From NCBI GenBank assembly GCA_905221615.1, contig CAJNDT010001313.1:890501-954500 (forward strand): 64,000 nt of DNA. The letters are read 5' to 3'. A program made the position numbers and the translations under genes. The notes beneath the pieces were generated by a model. That model did not search any database and was not told where the DNA came from. It saw only the letters and a program-made list of their open reading frames with translations. This document shows positions 11,119 to 22,142 of the stretch, one piece after another (position 1 is the first letter of the stretch; every line of letters begins with the position of its first letter). This DNA is from Symbiodinium sp. CCMP2592. Taxonomy: Eukaryota > Sar > Dinophyceae > Suessiales > Symbiodiniaceae.

Positions 11119-11323
11119 CGAATACCCTAAACCCTTAATCCTATAGATCCCTTTAAGGAAGCCTATAGGTCCCTTTAAGGAGCCCTTAAAGGAACCTTAC
11201 TTACTAAGTCCCTGTTTAGTCCGTGCTTTCCAGGCCTTTGCCTGCATGATCCTCGGCTTCGTGCGCTCGCATGGGACTGAGAGGCTCCCCCAAGGCTCTT
11301 TCAGGAGGCCATCCTCTTCGGGT

Positions 11324-12000
11324 TTCTATAGGGTTTTGGGGTTTCGGGTTTAGGGTTTGGGGTTTAGGGTTTAGGGTTAGGCCATCCTCTTCGGGTTTAT
11401 ATGGGAATTTCTGAAAATAGGGGTACCTTATTTTGGGGTCCTTTTTGATAAGGATTCTACTATTTAGGGTACCCTACTAGGGTCCCCTATTTTCGGAAAC
11501 TCCCATATAGGGTTTAGGGTTTCGGGCTTTGAGGGTTTAGGATAGCAATATAGTATAGTATGGTATGGTAAAGTGTATAGTTTCAGGAAGCCATCCTTTT
11601 AGGGTTTAGGGCCTTTAGGGCTTTTATAGGGTTTGTATAGGGTTTAGGGTTTGGGGTTTAGGATAGCAATATAGTATAGTATGGTCAGCAAGCCATCCTT
11701 TTGGGGTGTATATGAGGTTTAGGGTTTGTATAGGGTTTAGGGTTTGTATAGGGTTTCGGGTTTAAGGTTTAGGGTTGAGGGTTTAGGAAAGTATATAGTA
11801 TAGTATGGTATGGTGGAGTGTATAGTGTAATCCTCGATAGTAATGTAGGGGCCTTGACAATTAGAGTAGGGTTCCTCTAAAGCGGGTCTATAGGGGTCAA
11901 GAAAGTATAGTATGGTTTAAGGTAAAGTGTGTAGTGGAGCATCGGCTAGTGGTATGGTGGAGTGTATAATGTAGTATCGGCAAGTACCGTGTCGCAAGTA
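11324..12000. repeat. direct repeats built on TTTAGG...TATAGTATAGTATGG
   Basis: Segments with GCAATATAGTATAGTATGGT recur near 11545, 11665, 11795 and 11905. GGCCATCCTCTTCGGGTTT occurs twice (11309, 11382). The units are interleaved with telomere-like TTTAGGG and one family B MITE. Confidence 0.7.
11403..11514. mobile_element. MITE family B copy
   Basis: Left end GGGAATTTCTGAAAATAGGG, right end CCCTATTTTCGGAAACTCCC. Confidence 0.8.
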
Positions 12001-12023
12001 TAGATTTCAAGCAATATCTGGAA

Positions 12024-12122
12024 AACAGCGTCCAACTCGAGTATAGAGTGGTTCAGCATGCAGGCTGTGATATGTTCGGTAAGAAGACCCGTTTTGTTGA
12101 CGTCGCCTTCGCCAGCACAGGG
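12024..12122 (+). CDS. possible exon, unknown product
   Basis: The frame NSVQLEYRVVQHAGCDMFGK then KTRFVDVAFASTG is open to TGA. It contains a perfect GTAAG donor and a CACAG acceptor, so its second half could instead be a 42-nt intron. Confidence 0.25.
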
Positions 12123-12390
12123 TGAGAACCATCAAGACTCATAGTCACAGCTCGCAGTTTAGGGCACATGTGGCGATACGAGACATGGTAGGGGCTATCA
12201 GAAGAGGATATCCCTGAACCCTGAAGCCCTAAACCCCAATAAAGGCAGCGCAGCGACCTCTGCGATTACAATTTCTAGAGACCTGGGAGCCCTGAATGGA
12301 GGCTCGGGGTTAGACTTTAAGGGTTTTAGGGTTGAAAGTGCGGGGGTTTCAGGGTTAAGGGCTGAAGGGGTTCAGGGTTTTAGGGTTTAG

Positions 12391-12494
12391 GACAGGATGA
12401 TCCTCGCGGCTCTGAGATGCAAGTTTTCCGGCTGCAGCTGCAGATGGCTCAGGTCCAGGCCATCGTATGGAAGTTTTTCGACGAGGTTGAATAA
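12391..12494 (+). CDS. terminal exon encoding a helical tail
   Basis: The acceptor is itself telomere-like (AGGGTTTAG|GACAGG). The frame reads QDDPRGSEMQVFRLQLQMAQ, then VQAIVWKFFDEVE, and stops at TAA 12492-12494. It is rich in Gln, Leu and Val with an acidic end, like an amphipathic C-terminal helix. It may be the end of the gene with the coiled-coil exon at 10263. The family is unknown. Confidence 0.45.
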
Positions 12495-13310
12495 GATGGT
12501 ACCTGTCGTCGCCGACTGTTGTGGTTAGGATCCTACAGTACACACCTGGTTAACAAAATGGGAAACTAAGCGGAGCCAGTAGGTTGGTTCGACATTCGTC
12601 ATTCAAATTTCTGGGGTTATAAGTATATGGGATAACTATGGCTGTAACCTATGTCAGGGGACTCATAGCCACTTATATTTTCCCTAAACCCTAAGCCCTG
12701 AACCGACTGTGGGCTGTCATGGCCCTAGGTTATCCTCGCATCTAGTCCCCCCCAGATGCTCAGAAACGAGCAATTCCCTGCAAAGGCCCTTTTGCAATGA
12801 TACTATAGTAGGCCTCAAAGCCTAATTCTAGTGCATGAGGACGAGCATCCCCTAAACGATCCTTGAAAAATGTGTTTAATGTTATCATAACAAGCCCCCA
12901 AAGCTTGCTCTAAGTATAGGGGCTCCCAGGTATCTCAACTCCACATACCTCTTGGGAGACTTTATGAGTGGAGGCCTCCGGTGTGTTGACGACTTCAGAG
13001 TTTCGAGTTTAGGCCTTTGGGGTTTTGGAGCAGCAGCGGAGGAAGCAGAAGAAGTAGCCGCTGCCGGAGTAGCAAGAATGATAGCCGGGGGAGTAGCATG
13101 GTACAACTTGTCCACATGACATTTTATGCTGGTGAGCATAGCATTCGTCACAGTGGTTCCTAGTCACATGCCCACACGCAGACGCGCACGCATACCTGCA
13201 TATTTTCTGGACAGCCCCTGTGCCATCTCCCCGTAAAGGATGTTTTCTACGCTCCCTCTGTTTAAGAGCTTCACTGACAGGGAAAAAGGCGTACCCCTAG
13301 ACTTCAATAC
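12495..13310. other. no gene recognised
   Basis: Scattered CCCTAAACCC-like remnants only. A - frame at 12885-13151 is low-complexity (Ala/Ser/Pro) and has no exon borders. Confidence 0.5.
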
Positions 13311-13422
13311 CTAGGATGCCCAGTAGTACCCTTATTCCCTTTTTGTAGTCCTAGGTTCCTTATAAAGTTACCCAATACCAAAAAGAGAGGCCTTTTTATT
13401 CTTAGGTTACTGGGTATCCTAG
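13311..13422. mobile_element. MITE family G, copy 1
   Basis: TIRs CTAGGATGCCCAGTA and TACTGGGTATCCTAG lie between ATAC direct repeats. It is almost identical along its full 112 bp to the copy at 26591, so the two are recent. Confidence 0.85.
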
Positions 13423-13521
13423 ATACTTAAACCCTGGGCCATAGCCCTTAAACCCTAAACCCTGAGCCGATGATAAGACTTAAATCCTCGACCCACAGCC
13501 TGAAGCCCTAAGGCCTATGAA

Positions 13522-13635
13522 TTAGAAGCTGCCCCCACCCTGTAATAGTGGTATAATAGGAGTATAATAGGGCCCCAAAATATAATCCTATATAATCCTT
13601 ATGGTCACTATTACAGGGTGGGGGGCAGCTTCTAA
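13522..13635. mobile_element. MITE family F, copy 1 (8-bp target duplication)
   Basis: TIRs TTAGAAGCTGCCCCCACCC and GGGTGGGGGGCAGCTTCTAA. The flanks carry CCTATGAA on both sides (13514-13521, 13636-13643), an 8-bp target duplication as made by hAT transposases. Confidence 0.9.
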
Positions 13636-13775
13636 CCTATGAACCCCAAACCCTAAAGCGATAAGACGTTTCGAAGCAAGAGATACAGAAATCCACGACC
13701 TTACACCCTAAAGCTTCGATTCTAAGACCTAAACCCTAGACCTCAAAAACCTAAGCCCCGACCCTTCATCCCTAA

Positions 13776-13976
13776 TGTAGGAGCCTGAACCCTGGGCCCA
13801 AGGGTCCCTTTAAAGGGGCCTATAAGGGTTACCATAATCTATAAGGAATCTACAAGGGTACTATAGGAATGTAGGAACCTGATTAAGAAACCCTGGGCCT
13901 ATAAATCCAAAAGAGTAGCATTCAAATAAGGAACCCTAATAAAGGCCCAAGGTTTCTTAATCAGGCTCTTACATTA
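13776..13976. mobile_element. MITE family H, nested or composite copy
   Basis: A left end TGTAGGAGCCTGAACCCTGG at 13778 is followed at 13870 by a second left end TGTAGGAACCTGATTAAG. The matching right end is TTCTTAATCAGGCTCTTACA. Confidence 0.7.
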
Positions 13977-14492
13977 AACCCTGAGCTCTTTGCTGTGCCT
14001 GGTTGTTGTTCCAAGCCACGCCGCGCACAGCTTTGAGTTCGCGTTGTATCAGATGCTTCCCTAAGCTCTAAGCAGCAGATACAGACATAAACGACCTTGG
14101 AGGAACCGACCTCTTTGCCGGGCTCCTTGCCTTGGGCGGCGTCTACGACCTCTGTTCAATGAACGGTGGGACCCCTCCCTCCTCGAAGTTTGGGGAGGTT
14201 TGGGTGCTTTTTTGAAAAAAGCTTAGGGAATTCGGGCTGAAGTTCTGGGGAGTTTTCGTACTTTGAAAAATGGTATTTGCAGGGTTTAGGGCTCGAAGTT
14301 CTGGTTGGTTTTGGTACTTCCTTACTTCACTAAATACTTGTGGGGTTTAGGGTTCGGGGTTCTGGGAGTGTTCATCCTTCAGGGGGCTTTGTTGGGTTTA
14401 GTGCCCGAGAGTTTGTGTTAAGGTCTTTGGGGCTTAGGGTTACGGTTTTTGGTTTAGTGAACCAGGGTCTTGAACCTGGCTTGTCTTTGCAG

Positions 14493-14998
14493 GAGAGCTG
14501 CAGAGATATTGGCTGCAGCCCATGGGTGTCACGAAACATTGAGAGCAAGCTTCCGCAGGTGTCACTCGAATCCGTCAGACAGTGCAAGTCTGCACATTGC
14601 GAACCAACTGCGAAGCCTAGCTTCTGAATTTGGACATAGATTTCCAATCCTCATACGGCTTTGTTTAGAGCTCTGTTCGGTGCAGCCCTCCCTGACGGGG
14701 ATTCGCAGCAAAGAGTGCTGCAATGGACAATCCCGATCTCGTCCAGCTGCTCGGATTTTGCATCGTTCGCTCAGGCTTTGCTGGGATGTTCTGGCGGGTT
14801 TTTGGGTTTATAGGGTTTGGGATTTAGGGTTTAGCATGGGCTCAGAAGAGTGCGGAGGTTTCGGCAAGGAAGTTTTCTGAGAGCTTCATATCTCCAGCAA
14901 TGCAAGTTTTCAGGATAGCCTTCAAGACCTATGTGTTCAATCAGCAAGGGAAAAGCTCATCCGACATTGGTATAAAAGAAAGCCTGGACTTGTTTTGA
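14493..14998 (+). CDS. 3' exons of an unidentified gene
   Basis: The last exon is clear. After GGGCTCAG at 14845, 14846-14998 reads KSAEVSARKFSESFISPAMQ, then VFRIAFKTYVFNQQGKSSSD, to TGA. It joins in phase to an upstream exon ending at 14797 (MDNPDLVQLLGFCIVRSGFA, then GMFWR, ATG codon at 14723) through a 48-nt intron that is largely telomere-like TTTAGGG sequence. Upstream of that, after TCTTTGCAG at 14492, two frames are open and I cannot choose. The tail alternates hydrophobic helix and Ser/Lys-rich sequence. No family was recognised. Confidence 0.5.
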
Positions 14999-15361
14999 CA
15001 GATTATCAATCCTTAGCAGGAGCCCCACAGGTGCACGGCTACATACTGCGATTTTGCAGACCCTTAGACCCATGCAACACACCCGCATCTGAGGACCATC
15101 AAGCCACCACCCACGGGGCACTCGACGGCGTCACAGCGCTCAACAAGGTCGGGTTGGCTTTGCATCGGCAACCCTAAACCGGTAACCCTACAGCCAGCAG
15201 CGTGTAAAGCATGACCCTGCAGGGCCCGTGCGCCCGCTCGGCTTAGGGGTATTAAGCTTCGACGGGGGAGGTATTGCCCTTTGGACCTTATGCTTGCGCT
15301 CTAAATCCTGCAAGCTTGCCTACCCTATCACATATATATATATATATATATAACCTATAAA

Positions 15362-15454
15362 CATTCGAGGGCGAATCTACCCAACAACGACCCTGAAAGT
15401 CCGATCGTGCGGATGCGCGCCGGACGGATCAAAGATTTCAGGGTGTCGAACTGA
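15362..15454 (+). CDS. possible terminal exon
   Basis: The frame reads NLPNNDPESPIVRMRAGRIK then DFRVSN to TGA at 15452-15454. The acceptor is weak. A second frame across the same bases is also open. Confidence 0.2.
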   Translation, partial: HSRANLPNNDPESPIVRMRAGRIKDFRVSN

Positions 15455-15601
15455 GCTTGTTCAGGCGAGATTCCTTCCTCTGTATATACTTCTGAAAGCC
15501 TGTCTTCAGTTCATTACAACATCATGGTTATGAGATCAAGAGCCAACGGTGTTCTAAAGTCTACAAGCTCTAGGACCCAAGTCCAGAACCCCACGGGCCC
15601 T

Positions 15602-15797
15602 CCTTGGAGGATCATGGAACTTAGTAAGTTTAAGGTTCCTTTAAGGGCTCCTTAAAGGGATCTATAGGGTTTAGGGATTAGGGTCTACTTGGGAGGATCA
15701 TGGGACTTAGTAAGTAAGGTTAGAAGTACCTTTATTGGGGTTACAAGTATCGTTACCCTGACTATAACCCCTACTAAGTCCCATGATTCTTTAAGTA
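15602..15797. mobile_element. MITE family A: solo left end plus a complete copy
   Basis: A solo left end (CTTGGAGGATCATGGAAC, 15604) runs into TTAAAGGGATCTATAGGG. The full copy then follows at 15686-15797, with ends TACTTGGGAGGATCATGGG and CCCATGATTCTTTAAGTA. Confidence 0.75.
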
Positions 15798-15804
15798 GAC
15801 CCTA

Positions 15805-15912
15805 AACCCTAAACCCTATAGATCCCTTTAAGGAACCCCTACAGATCCCTTTAAGGAACCCCTACAGATCCCTTTAAGGAACCCCTACAGATCCCTTTAA
15901 GGAACCCTTTAA
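15805..15912. repeat. tandem 23-bp repeat (ACAGATCCCTTTAAGGAACC)
   Basis: Four or five regular copies of the CCCTACAGATCCCTTTAAGG unit lie right next to the family A copy. Confidence 0.85.
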
Positions 15913-15950
15913 GGAATACTCTGATCAACCCCAGGCCTTTGGGTGATGGT

Positions 15951-18192
15951 TTGGGTACGGCCCCCACTCAGCAATAGTTAAATAATATTCATAATATAGA
16001 TATAGTTACTATATGAAATTTTTGCAATCATTCAGCATGACCGGTCCCTCTCTAAATGCTTGCAAATCCTGCTCTCAGGAATGTCTCTAATCAGTCAGAC
16101 TGACCGGTTCCCTCTCTAAATTCTTGCAAATCCTGCTCTCAAATATCTCCCTAAGAAATCACAAAAATAATATTTTGAGAATTCCAGTCTTTACCAGCCA
16201 GCGCCGGGGTTAAATATAGTAGGACCTTAATAGTAGGTCGTTGCGCCTGATTTTCTCTGGCATTCTTCGCTGTTTCTTGCCCATAGAGGGCATCATCGCG
16301 TGGGTTTTTGGTGCAGGTAGGCGGCATTTTGCATTGTTTTATCGTGTGTTTTGCGTGATTTTTCTGTTTTTCTCCTGTGCTTGCATGTTTGCATGGTTTT
16401 CTCATGTGTTTTGCGTGATTTTTCTGTTTTTCTCCTCTTCCTGCCCGCAGCGCATCCATGTGCCAACCATGATAACGTCCAGATCAGACCCCATCCATGC
16501 CCGCAGAGCATCCATGTGTCAACCATGATAACGTCCAGATCAGACTCCATCCATTCCCGCAGAGCATCCATATGCCAACCAAGATAACGGCCAGATCAAA
16601 CTCCATCCATTCCCGCAGAGCAACCATGTGCCAACCATGATAACGTCCAGATCAGACTCCGTCCATTCCCGCAGCGCATCCATGTGCCACCCATAAAGTG
16701 CAGATCAGACTCCATCCATTCCTGCAGAGCAACCATGTGCCAACCATGATAACGTCCAAATCAGACCCCATCCACGCCCGCAGAGCATCCATGTGCCAAC
16801 CATGATATTGTAACGTCCAGATCAGACTCCATCCATGCCGCAGAGCATCCATGTGACAACCATGATAACGTCCAGATCAGACTTCATCCATTCCCGCAGA
16901 GCATCCATGTGCCAACCATGTTATAGGTCCAGATCAACTCCATCCATGCCCGCAGAGCATCCATGTGCCAGCCATGATATCGGCCGGATCAGACTCCATC
17001 CATTCCCGCAGAGCATCCATGTGCCAACCATGATAACGTCCAGATCAGACTCCATCCATTCCCGCAGAGCATCCATGTGCCAACCATGATAACGTCCAGA
17101 TCAGACTCCATCCATTCCCGCAGAGCATCCATGTGCCAACCATGATAACGTCCAGATCAGACTCCATCCATTCCCGCAAAGCATCCATGTGCCAACCATG
17201 ATAACGTCCAGATCAGACTTCATCCCATGTGCCAACCATGATAACGTCCAGATCAGACTCCATCCATTCCCGCAGAGCATCCATGTGCCAACCATGATAA
17301 CGTCCAGATCAGACTCCATCCATTCCCGCAGAGCATCCATGTGCCATCCATTCCCGCAGAGCATCCATGTGCCAACCATGATAACGTCCAGATCAGACTC
17401 CATCCATTCCCGCAGAGCATCCATGTGCCAACCATGACAACGTCCAGATCAGACTCCACCCACGCCCGCAGAGCATCCATGTGCCAACCATGATAACGTC
17501 CAGATCAGACTCCATCCATTCCCGCAGAGCATCCATGTGCCAACCATGATAGCGTCCAGATCAGACTCCATCCATGCCCGCAGAGCATCCATGTGCCAAC
17601 CATGATAACGGCCAGATCAGACTCCATCCATTCCCGCAAAGCATCCATGCGCCAACCATGATAACGTCCAGATCAGACTCCATCCATTCCCGCAGAGCAT
17701 GCATGTGCCAACCATGATATCGTCCAGATCAGACTCCATCCATGCCCGCAGAGCATCCATGTGCCAACCATGATAACGTCCAGATCAGACTCCATCCATT
17801 CCCGCAGAGCATCCATGTGCCAACCATGACAACGTCCAGATCAGACTCCACCCACGCCCGCAGAGCATCCATGTGCCAACCATGATAACGTCCAGATCAG
17901 ACTCCATCCATGCCCGCAGAGCATCCATGTGCCAACCATGATAACGTCCAGATCAGATTCCATCAATTCCCGCAGAGCATCCATGTGCCAACCATGATAA
18001 CGTCCAGATCAGACTCCATCCAATCTGTAAGGAATAGTTTTTTGAAGCATCAAAAACCAGCTCATACTCGAAAGTCTCACGCCTGCCACGTGAAACAAAA
18101 CTTGAAGCAGCCGAAACTACCAGTGAAAAAAAGCGCGCTAACCTAATAGTAGCCCTATTATGGACTCTTACTGTATTGGGGGCCGTACCTAA
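15951..18192. mobile_element. 2.24-kb hAT-like element (family I) carrying a satellite array
   Basis: The left terminus TTGGGTACGGCCCCCA and right terminus TGGGGGCCGTACCTAA (after an extra T) are inverted repeats with one mismatch. The host sequence GTGATGGT stands on both sides (15943-15950 and 18193-18200), a perfect 8-bp target duplication, so both ends belong to one insertion event. A short 111-bp relative with the same two ends lies at 22758-22868. Between the ends here are about 490 bp of unique AT-rich sequence with a direct repeat (GCGTGATTTTTCTGTTTTTC twice), then 28 copies of a 56-bp satellite, then about 110 bp of unique DNA. No transposase frame is visible, so it is presumably non-autonomous. 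Confidence 0.85.
16450..18030. repeat. 56-bp satellite, about 28 copies
   Basis: The unit includes CGCAGAGCATCCATGTGCCA, then ACCATGATAACGTCCAGATC and AGACTCCATCCATTCC. The period is exactly 56 bp, with a few truncated units (for example at 17221 and 17345). Open frames on both strands across the array are repeats read as protein (MDALREWMESDLDVIMVGTW) and are not genes. Confidence 0.97.
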
Positions 18193-18206
18193 GTGATGGT
18201 GATACT

Positions 18207-18318
18207 TTAGAAGCTGCCCCCACCCTGTAATAGTGACCATAAGGATTTTATTAATATTATATTAGGGCCCTATTATATTCCCATTATACCACTATTACAG
18301 GGTGGGGGCAGCTTCTAA
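18207..18318. mobile_element. MITE family F, copy 2, abutting family I
   Basis: TIRs TTAGAAGCTGCCCCCACCC and GGGTGGGGGCAGCTTCTAA. Its own target duplication GTGATACT (18199-18206, 18319-18326) overlaps by 2 bp the duplication of the family I element. Confidence 0.9.
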
Positions 18319-18395
18319 GTGATACTTCGATATTTCAGATCAGCAGGTCTCGGCGATCGTCAGCTGCGAGCAGTGCAGGCCGGGGAGGAAAATGA

Positions 18396-18518
18396 GCCCT
18401 TACTATAAAGGCCTTAAATAACTACCTATACTATTTTTTTGGGGGGGGTCCGTATATATTATAATTATGGTATACTATACCCCAAAACCCTATTCTGGTT
18501 CTTAAGGGCCGTTACAGT
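18396..18518. mobile_element. MITE family D copy
   Basis: It contains AAAGGCCTTAAATAACTACC, CTATACTATTTTTTTGGGGG and the right arm CCCCAAAACCCTATTCTGG. Confidence 0.65.
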
Positions 18519-19025
18519 AGGCGTCCAATCGCTCTCAAGGCCCTAAGCTGTGAAGAAAGGCTTCAAGGCCCGAAGCCCTACCCTAAAACCCTAAACTCCT
18601 AAACCCTAATCCCTAAAACCCTAAACCCAAAACCCTAGATAGAGATCCGGCTGCATGCGATAAAGCCAGTCTTCAAACTCTTGAGTCATGGAGGGTCCTG
18701 GGTCTAAAATGTGGTATAGTATATGAATAAAGATGTAGTGTTATGTAATATTGTCAACTGTATCACACAAAAAAGTATGGTATCACATTAAGCTACATTA
18801 CCTTATAGCTACATTGCCTTATACTACAAACTGCACACTTCAAGAGGGGCCCAAGTTTTCCATGCAGTGGCATCGCAGCAGAAAGTTTAGAGGGGCTTCG
18901 GTGTTTGGTGTTTGGGGGTGTAGGGTTTCCGATGTAGGGGTTCAGAGCCAGTTTAGGGTTTAGCGCAAGTTTGGGGGTTTGGGGTATTGGGGCCGAGACT
19001 ACGGGGGAGGGTGGCTCTTGAATAG

Positions 19026-19166
19026 GACATGATGCAGCCGATAGCAGGACGCGAGGTGCTGCGTGCCGGGAGCGTCCCGTCCCTTCCGCTCGATAATGCC
19101 CGGCACCAAATCTGTTCAGCTACCGAGCTCGAGCTTGTGGGTCTCCGGATAGATCTTGTGATGTAG
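19026..19166 (+). CDS. exon of an unidentified gene
   Basis: After the acceptor CTTGAATAG the frame opens DMMQPIAGREVLRAGSVPSL, continues PLDNARHQICSATELELVGL and RIDLVM, and ends TAG at 19164-19166. The composition is clearly protein-like and no other frame is as good. A CTT|GTGATG donor lies just before the stop, so the exon may continue in the next one rather than terminate. The family is unknown. Confidence 0.45.
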   Translation, partial: DMMQPIAGREVLRAGSVPSLPLDNARHQICSATELELVGLRIDLVM

Positions 19167-19614
19167 CAGTCTGGATGTTCTTGGAGTTGAGAAGAACTAC
19201 ACACTTTGAAGCTGCCTTCGCCATGCACAAAATAGGGGCTGAATCTCGAGGCCTCGTTTGTATAGGATGCTAAGTCGTGGTGGAGCCTGTGTAGACTCGT
19301 AGACTCGTAGACATGCTTTTAAACCCACCGATAGTCGACATACGCTGCAAGCTGCCATCCGCCCTAGGTCTCGAATTGCATTCTTTTAAATGGCTCTTAA
19401 ACTCTTTTCAGAGCTAGATCAGATTTAGTAGAGCCCTCCCAAGCCCTACAGTCCTGAAGGCATCTGCAACCAAAGAAGCTGCCCCCCCCCCCCCCCCCAA
19501 ATATTTGCGAGCCCCGTGTCATCCTACCATCGCTCCAAGATGCGCCCCGCGCCAAAACGAGCAGACATGGTCCGGTCTGCCTGCACCCTGCCTATGATGG
19601 TTTCTCTTGCAGGC

Positions 19615-19780
19615 TTACCTAAACCCCCAAAGTAGGTAAAGCAATGGTCCAAGGCAATTATGTTACATACTTTTGGGATCCAGGTATAGATCCCTTATAG
19701 TACCCTTATAGTACCCCTATAGTACCCTTATAGGAACACATACAAGGCTATTATGTTACCTACTCTTGGGGTCCAGGTAA
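19615..19780. mobile_element. MITE family M
   Basis: Inverted ends TTACCTAAACCCCCAAAGTAGG and CCTACTCTTGGGGTCCAGGTAA. An extra internal copy of the right end (TTTTGGGATCCAGGTA) and repeated TATAGTACCCT lie in the middle. Confidence 0.65.
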
Positions 19781-19843
19781 AAGGGGCCTTCAGAAGGTTC
19801 AGGCTCGAAGTCGATGATCGACGTTGATCTGCCAAGTCTTATT

Positions 19844-19949
19844 TGGGAGTTTCAGTAAATAGGGGACCCTAATATCGTACCTTAAATAGTAGGATGCTTA
19901 TATATGAGGACCCCAAAAATGAGCTACCCTTAATTTTGGGAAACTCCCA
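19844..19949. mobile_element. MITE family B copy
   Basis: Left end GGGAGTTTCAGTAAATAGGG, right end AATTTTGGGAAACTCCCAT. Confidence 0.75.
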
Positions 19950-20043
19950 TAGACCCATCGCGCTGTAAGCCAACTCCACAGGATCTGCGCACTTGCCACG
20001 AGTGTTTTGCATTTGTTCAGGGGCTTCGTCTTCAGAGCGTTCA

Positions 20044-20157
20044 TACTTGGAGGATCATGGGACTTAGTAACTAGGGTTATAATTAGGGTAACTATACTTA
20101 TAACCCCAGTCAAGGTACTTATAAACTTACTTACTAAGTCCCATGGTCCTTTAAGTA
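20044..20157. mobile_element. MITE family A copy
   Basis: Ends TACTTGGAGGATCATGGGAC and GTCCCATGGTCCTTTAAGTA, flanked by TA. Confidence 0.88.
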
Positions 20158-20235
20158 GAGACCCTTAGCGGGAGGTTTAGGGTTTAGGATAGTGGTTATG
20201 CAGGCTACTCTTTTGGAGAGTATATGATAATTAGG

Positions 20236-20341
20236 TATTGTAGGGGCCTTAATAGTTTCCTATACTATTTTGGGGGTTCCTTATTATAATTACGGGATAG
20301 TGGGCCCCCCAAACCCTATTCTAATTAAGGCTCCTATATTA
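20236..20341. mobile_element. MITE family D copy
   Basis: Left TATTGTAGGGGCCTTAATAG, centre CCTATACTATTTTGGGGGTT, right ATTCTAATTAAGGCTCCTAT. Confidence 0.78.
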
Positions 20342-20759
20342 CTTGGACCCTTAGGGTAAGGGGTTTCTTCTGTGCTGGCACCTCGACGATTTCCCCTTCG
20401 CATTCCCAAGGCCAAGACGCCCCAAAAAGCCTCGTTGAGTTGATTTGGCCTTCTGACTGGGGTGGTTTGGGGGCTCGGGGGCTCCTTTAAAGGGAGCTTT
20501 AGGGCTCTTTGGAAGGGATCTATAAGGTTCCTTGAACTGCTTCTGCATTCGACTATGGTTGAGTTTGAGGGTTTAGAGTTTAGTGTTTTTGGGTAGCAAA
20601 AAGATGTTTAAGGGTTCAGGGCTTGGGGGTCCCTACCCTTTACACTGGCAGAACGACGCCCTGAGCCCTACCTTCTGCTCTGCGTCTTAGGCAACGTGCC
20701 GCTGGGCCACCTTCCTGCCGCTTCTCAGCTGCATCAGGGAATGAGGCCGTGAAGTTTAG

Positions 20760-20831
20760 GGTTTGAATTTTAAACTTGACGTGGACCCCAAGAAGCCTAT
20801 TTTCTTCTGGACTTGCATGCGGAAGTCATGA
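20760..20831 (+). CDS. possible short terminal exon
   Basis: A telomere-like acceptor (AAGTTTAG|GGTTTG) precedes GLNFKLDVDPKKPIFFWTCM, then RKS and TGA. It is protein-like but only 23 codons long. Confidence 0.28.
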   Translation, partial: GLNFKLDVDPKKPIFFWTCMRKS

Positions 20832-21541
20832 TATGGAACCCCGTCATTGTCAGATGTTTGGGATTGAGGCAGGGTCATAACTCCAAACCCCAGACTCTTA
20901 CGATGCCAAGGCACCAATAGTTGAGAGTGCATAGCTTGGGGTTTACTACTGTAGGCATGCACGGCTTGCCGGTTCTTTTGCAGGCCTCATTCATTTTGAG
21001 TGTGCTGTGTGTTCTTGCGAGAAAACCAAGGAGTAGAGCAGGCAACCTTTAACCTTTTCTGGGTAGTGTAATCCCTATATAACCAAAAAGATAAACCTTT
21101 AGTTCCCCATGATACCCGACAAGTTCTAGGTACCTTAATTGGAGTTACAAGTAGTTAGAAGTATAGGAAACAATCTGAAGCAAGAGAACACCTCGCTGAG
21201 AAGCCCGGGCTCCAAAGTCTTGAGCTCCCTTCGAGGTGAATGTGCCGGGCTACACCGGCTTCATTCCAGGGAAGGCTTGGGGGGGACTCCAGCAATTTGG
21301 GGGTTTAGGATTCAGGGTTGAGGGTTTAGTGGTTCAGGCTGGTTCAGGGTTTAGGGTTCGGGGCTTCATTGCCGGGTTTCGGGTTTAGGGCTTCATTGCC
21401 GGGTTTAGGGTTTAGGAATTCATTCCCGGGTCCATTTGAGAAACCCTCTCTTTGAAGACCCACACGGTGGACCGTAAACAGGGAGCTGGCAGGTTTCAAA
21501 GCCATCACCTTTCGAGTTGCATTCCCCTGTCTGAAAGACCT

Positions 21542-21685
21542 CACTTGGAGGATCATGGGACTTAGTAAGTATGGTTTTTAAGTATCTTAATTGGGGTTAT
21601 AAGTAGTTATAAGTAGTTATAAGTATAGTTACCCTAATTATAGTCCTGGCTACGGTCCGTACTACGTCCCATGATCCTTTAAGCA
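21542..21685. mobile_element. MITE family A, enlarged copy
   Basis: Left CACTTGGAGGATCATGGGAC, right GTCCCATGATCCTTTAAGCA. The internal GGTTATAAGTAGTTATAAGT is duplicated, making it longer than the usual 110 bp. Confidence 0.8.
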
Positions 21686-21925
21686 TGCCCGTATTAACCG
21701 TGTAAACGAGGCCATTCCCTTGTGCTTCAGAGTGCCAGTGCCATGAGGCCTCAGAGAGCATCCTGGGCGCCACCCACACACGCTCCAATGCGCCGCTGGG
21801 ATTTCGAATCTTACTGACATTACCGGTGCATGCAGCAACCTCTGAACAGGTTACCAATACTTTTTCGTAGAGTTCCTTGTTATAGCCACAGTAGAATACT
21901 GCTTCAGGGTGTTAATTACGGGTTA

Positions 21926-22130
21926 ATGTAGTAACCTGATTCAGAAACCTACAACCCCAAAATGGTAGGCTTCATATAAGGCACCCCAATATATGGCCCA
22001 AGGTTTTTTAATCAGGTTCCGACATGAAAAAGATTGGGGTAATGGGGGACCCTAACATAGTACCCTAGATAGGAGGATCCTCATAATCAGGCCCAAGGTT
22101 TCTTAATCAGGTTCCTGCATTACACCCTAA
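21926..22130. mobile_element. MITE family H: one copy plus a solo right end
   Basis: 21926-22025 has ATGTAGTAACCTGATTCAG and TTTTTAATCAGGTTCCGACAT. 22080-22130 repeats the right arm GGCCCAAGGTTTCTTAATCA. Confidence 0.65.
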
Positions 22131-22142
22131 TCTACGGTGTCA

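Noticed and set aside
17101..17480. Open frames of up to 107 codons on both strands of the 56-bp satellite
   Set aside because: 56 is not a multiple of 3, and the frames simply read the repeat; peptide repeats follow the DNA unit exactly.
16450..18030. Possible CRISPR array
   Set aside because: The 56-bp units are contiguous with no unique spacers, the genome is eukaryotic, and the array lies inside a transposon.
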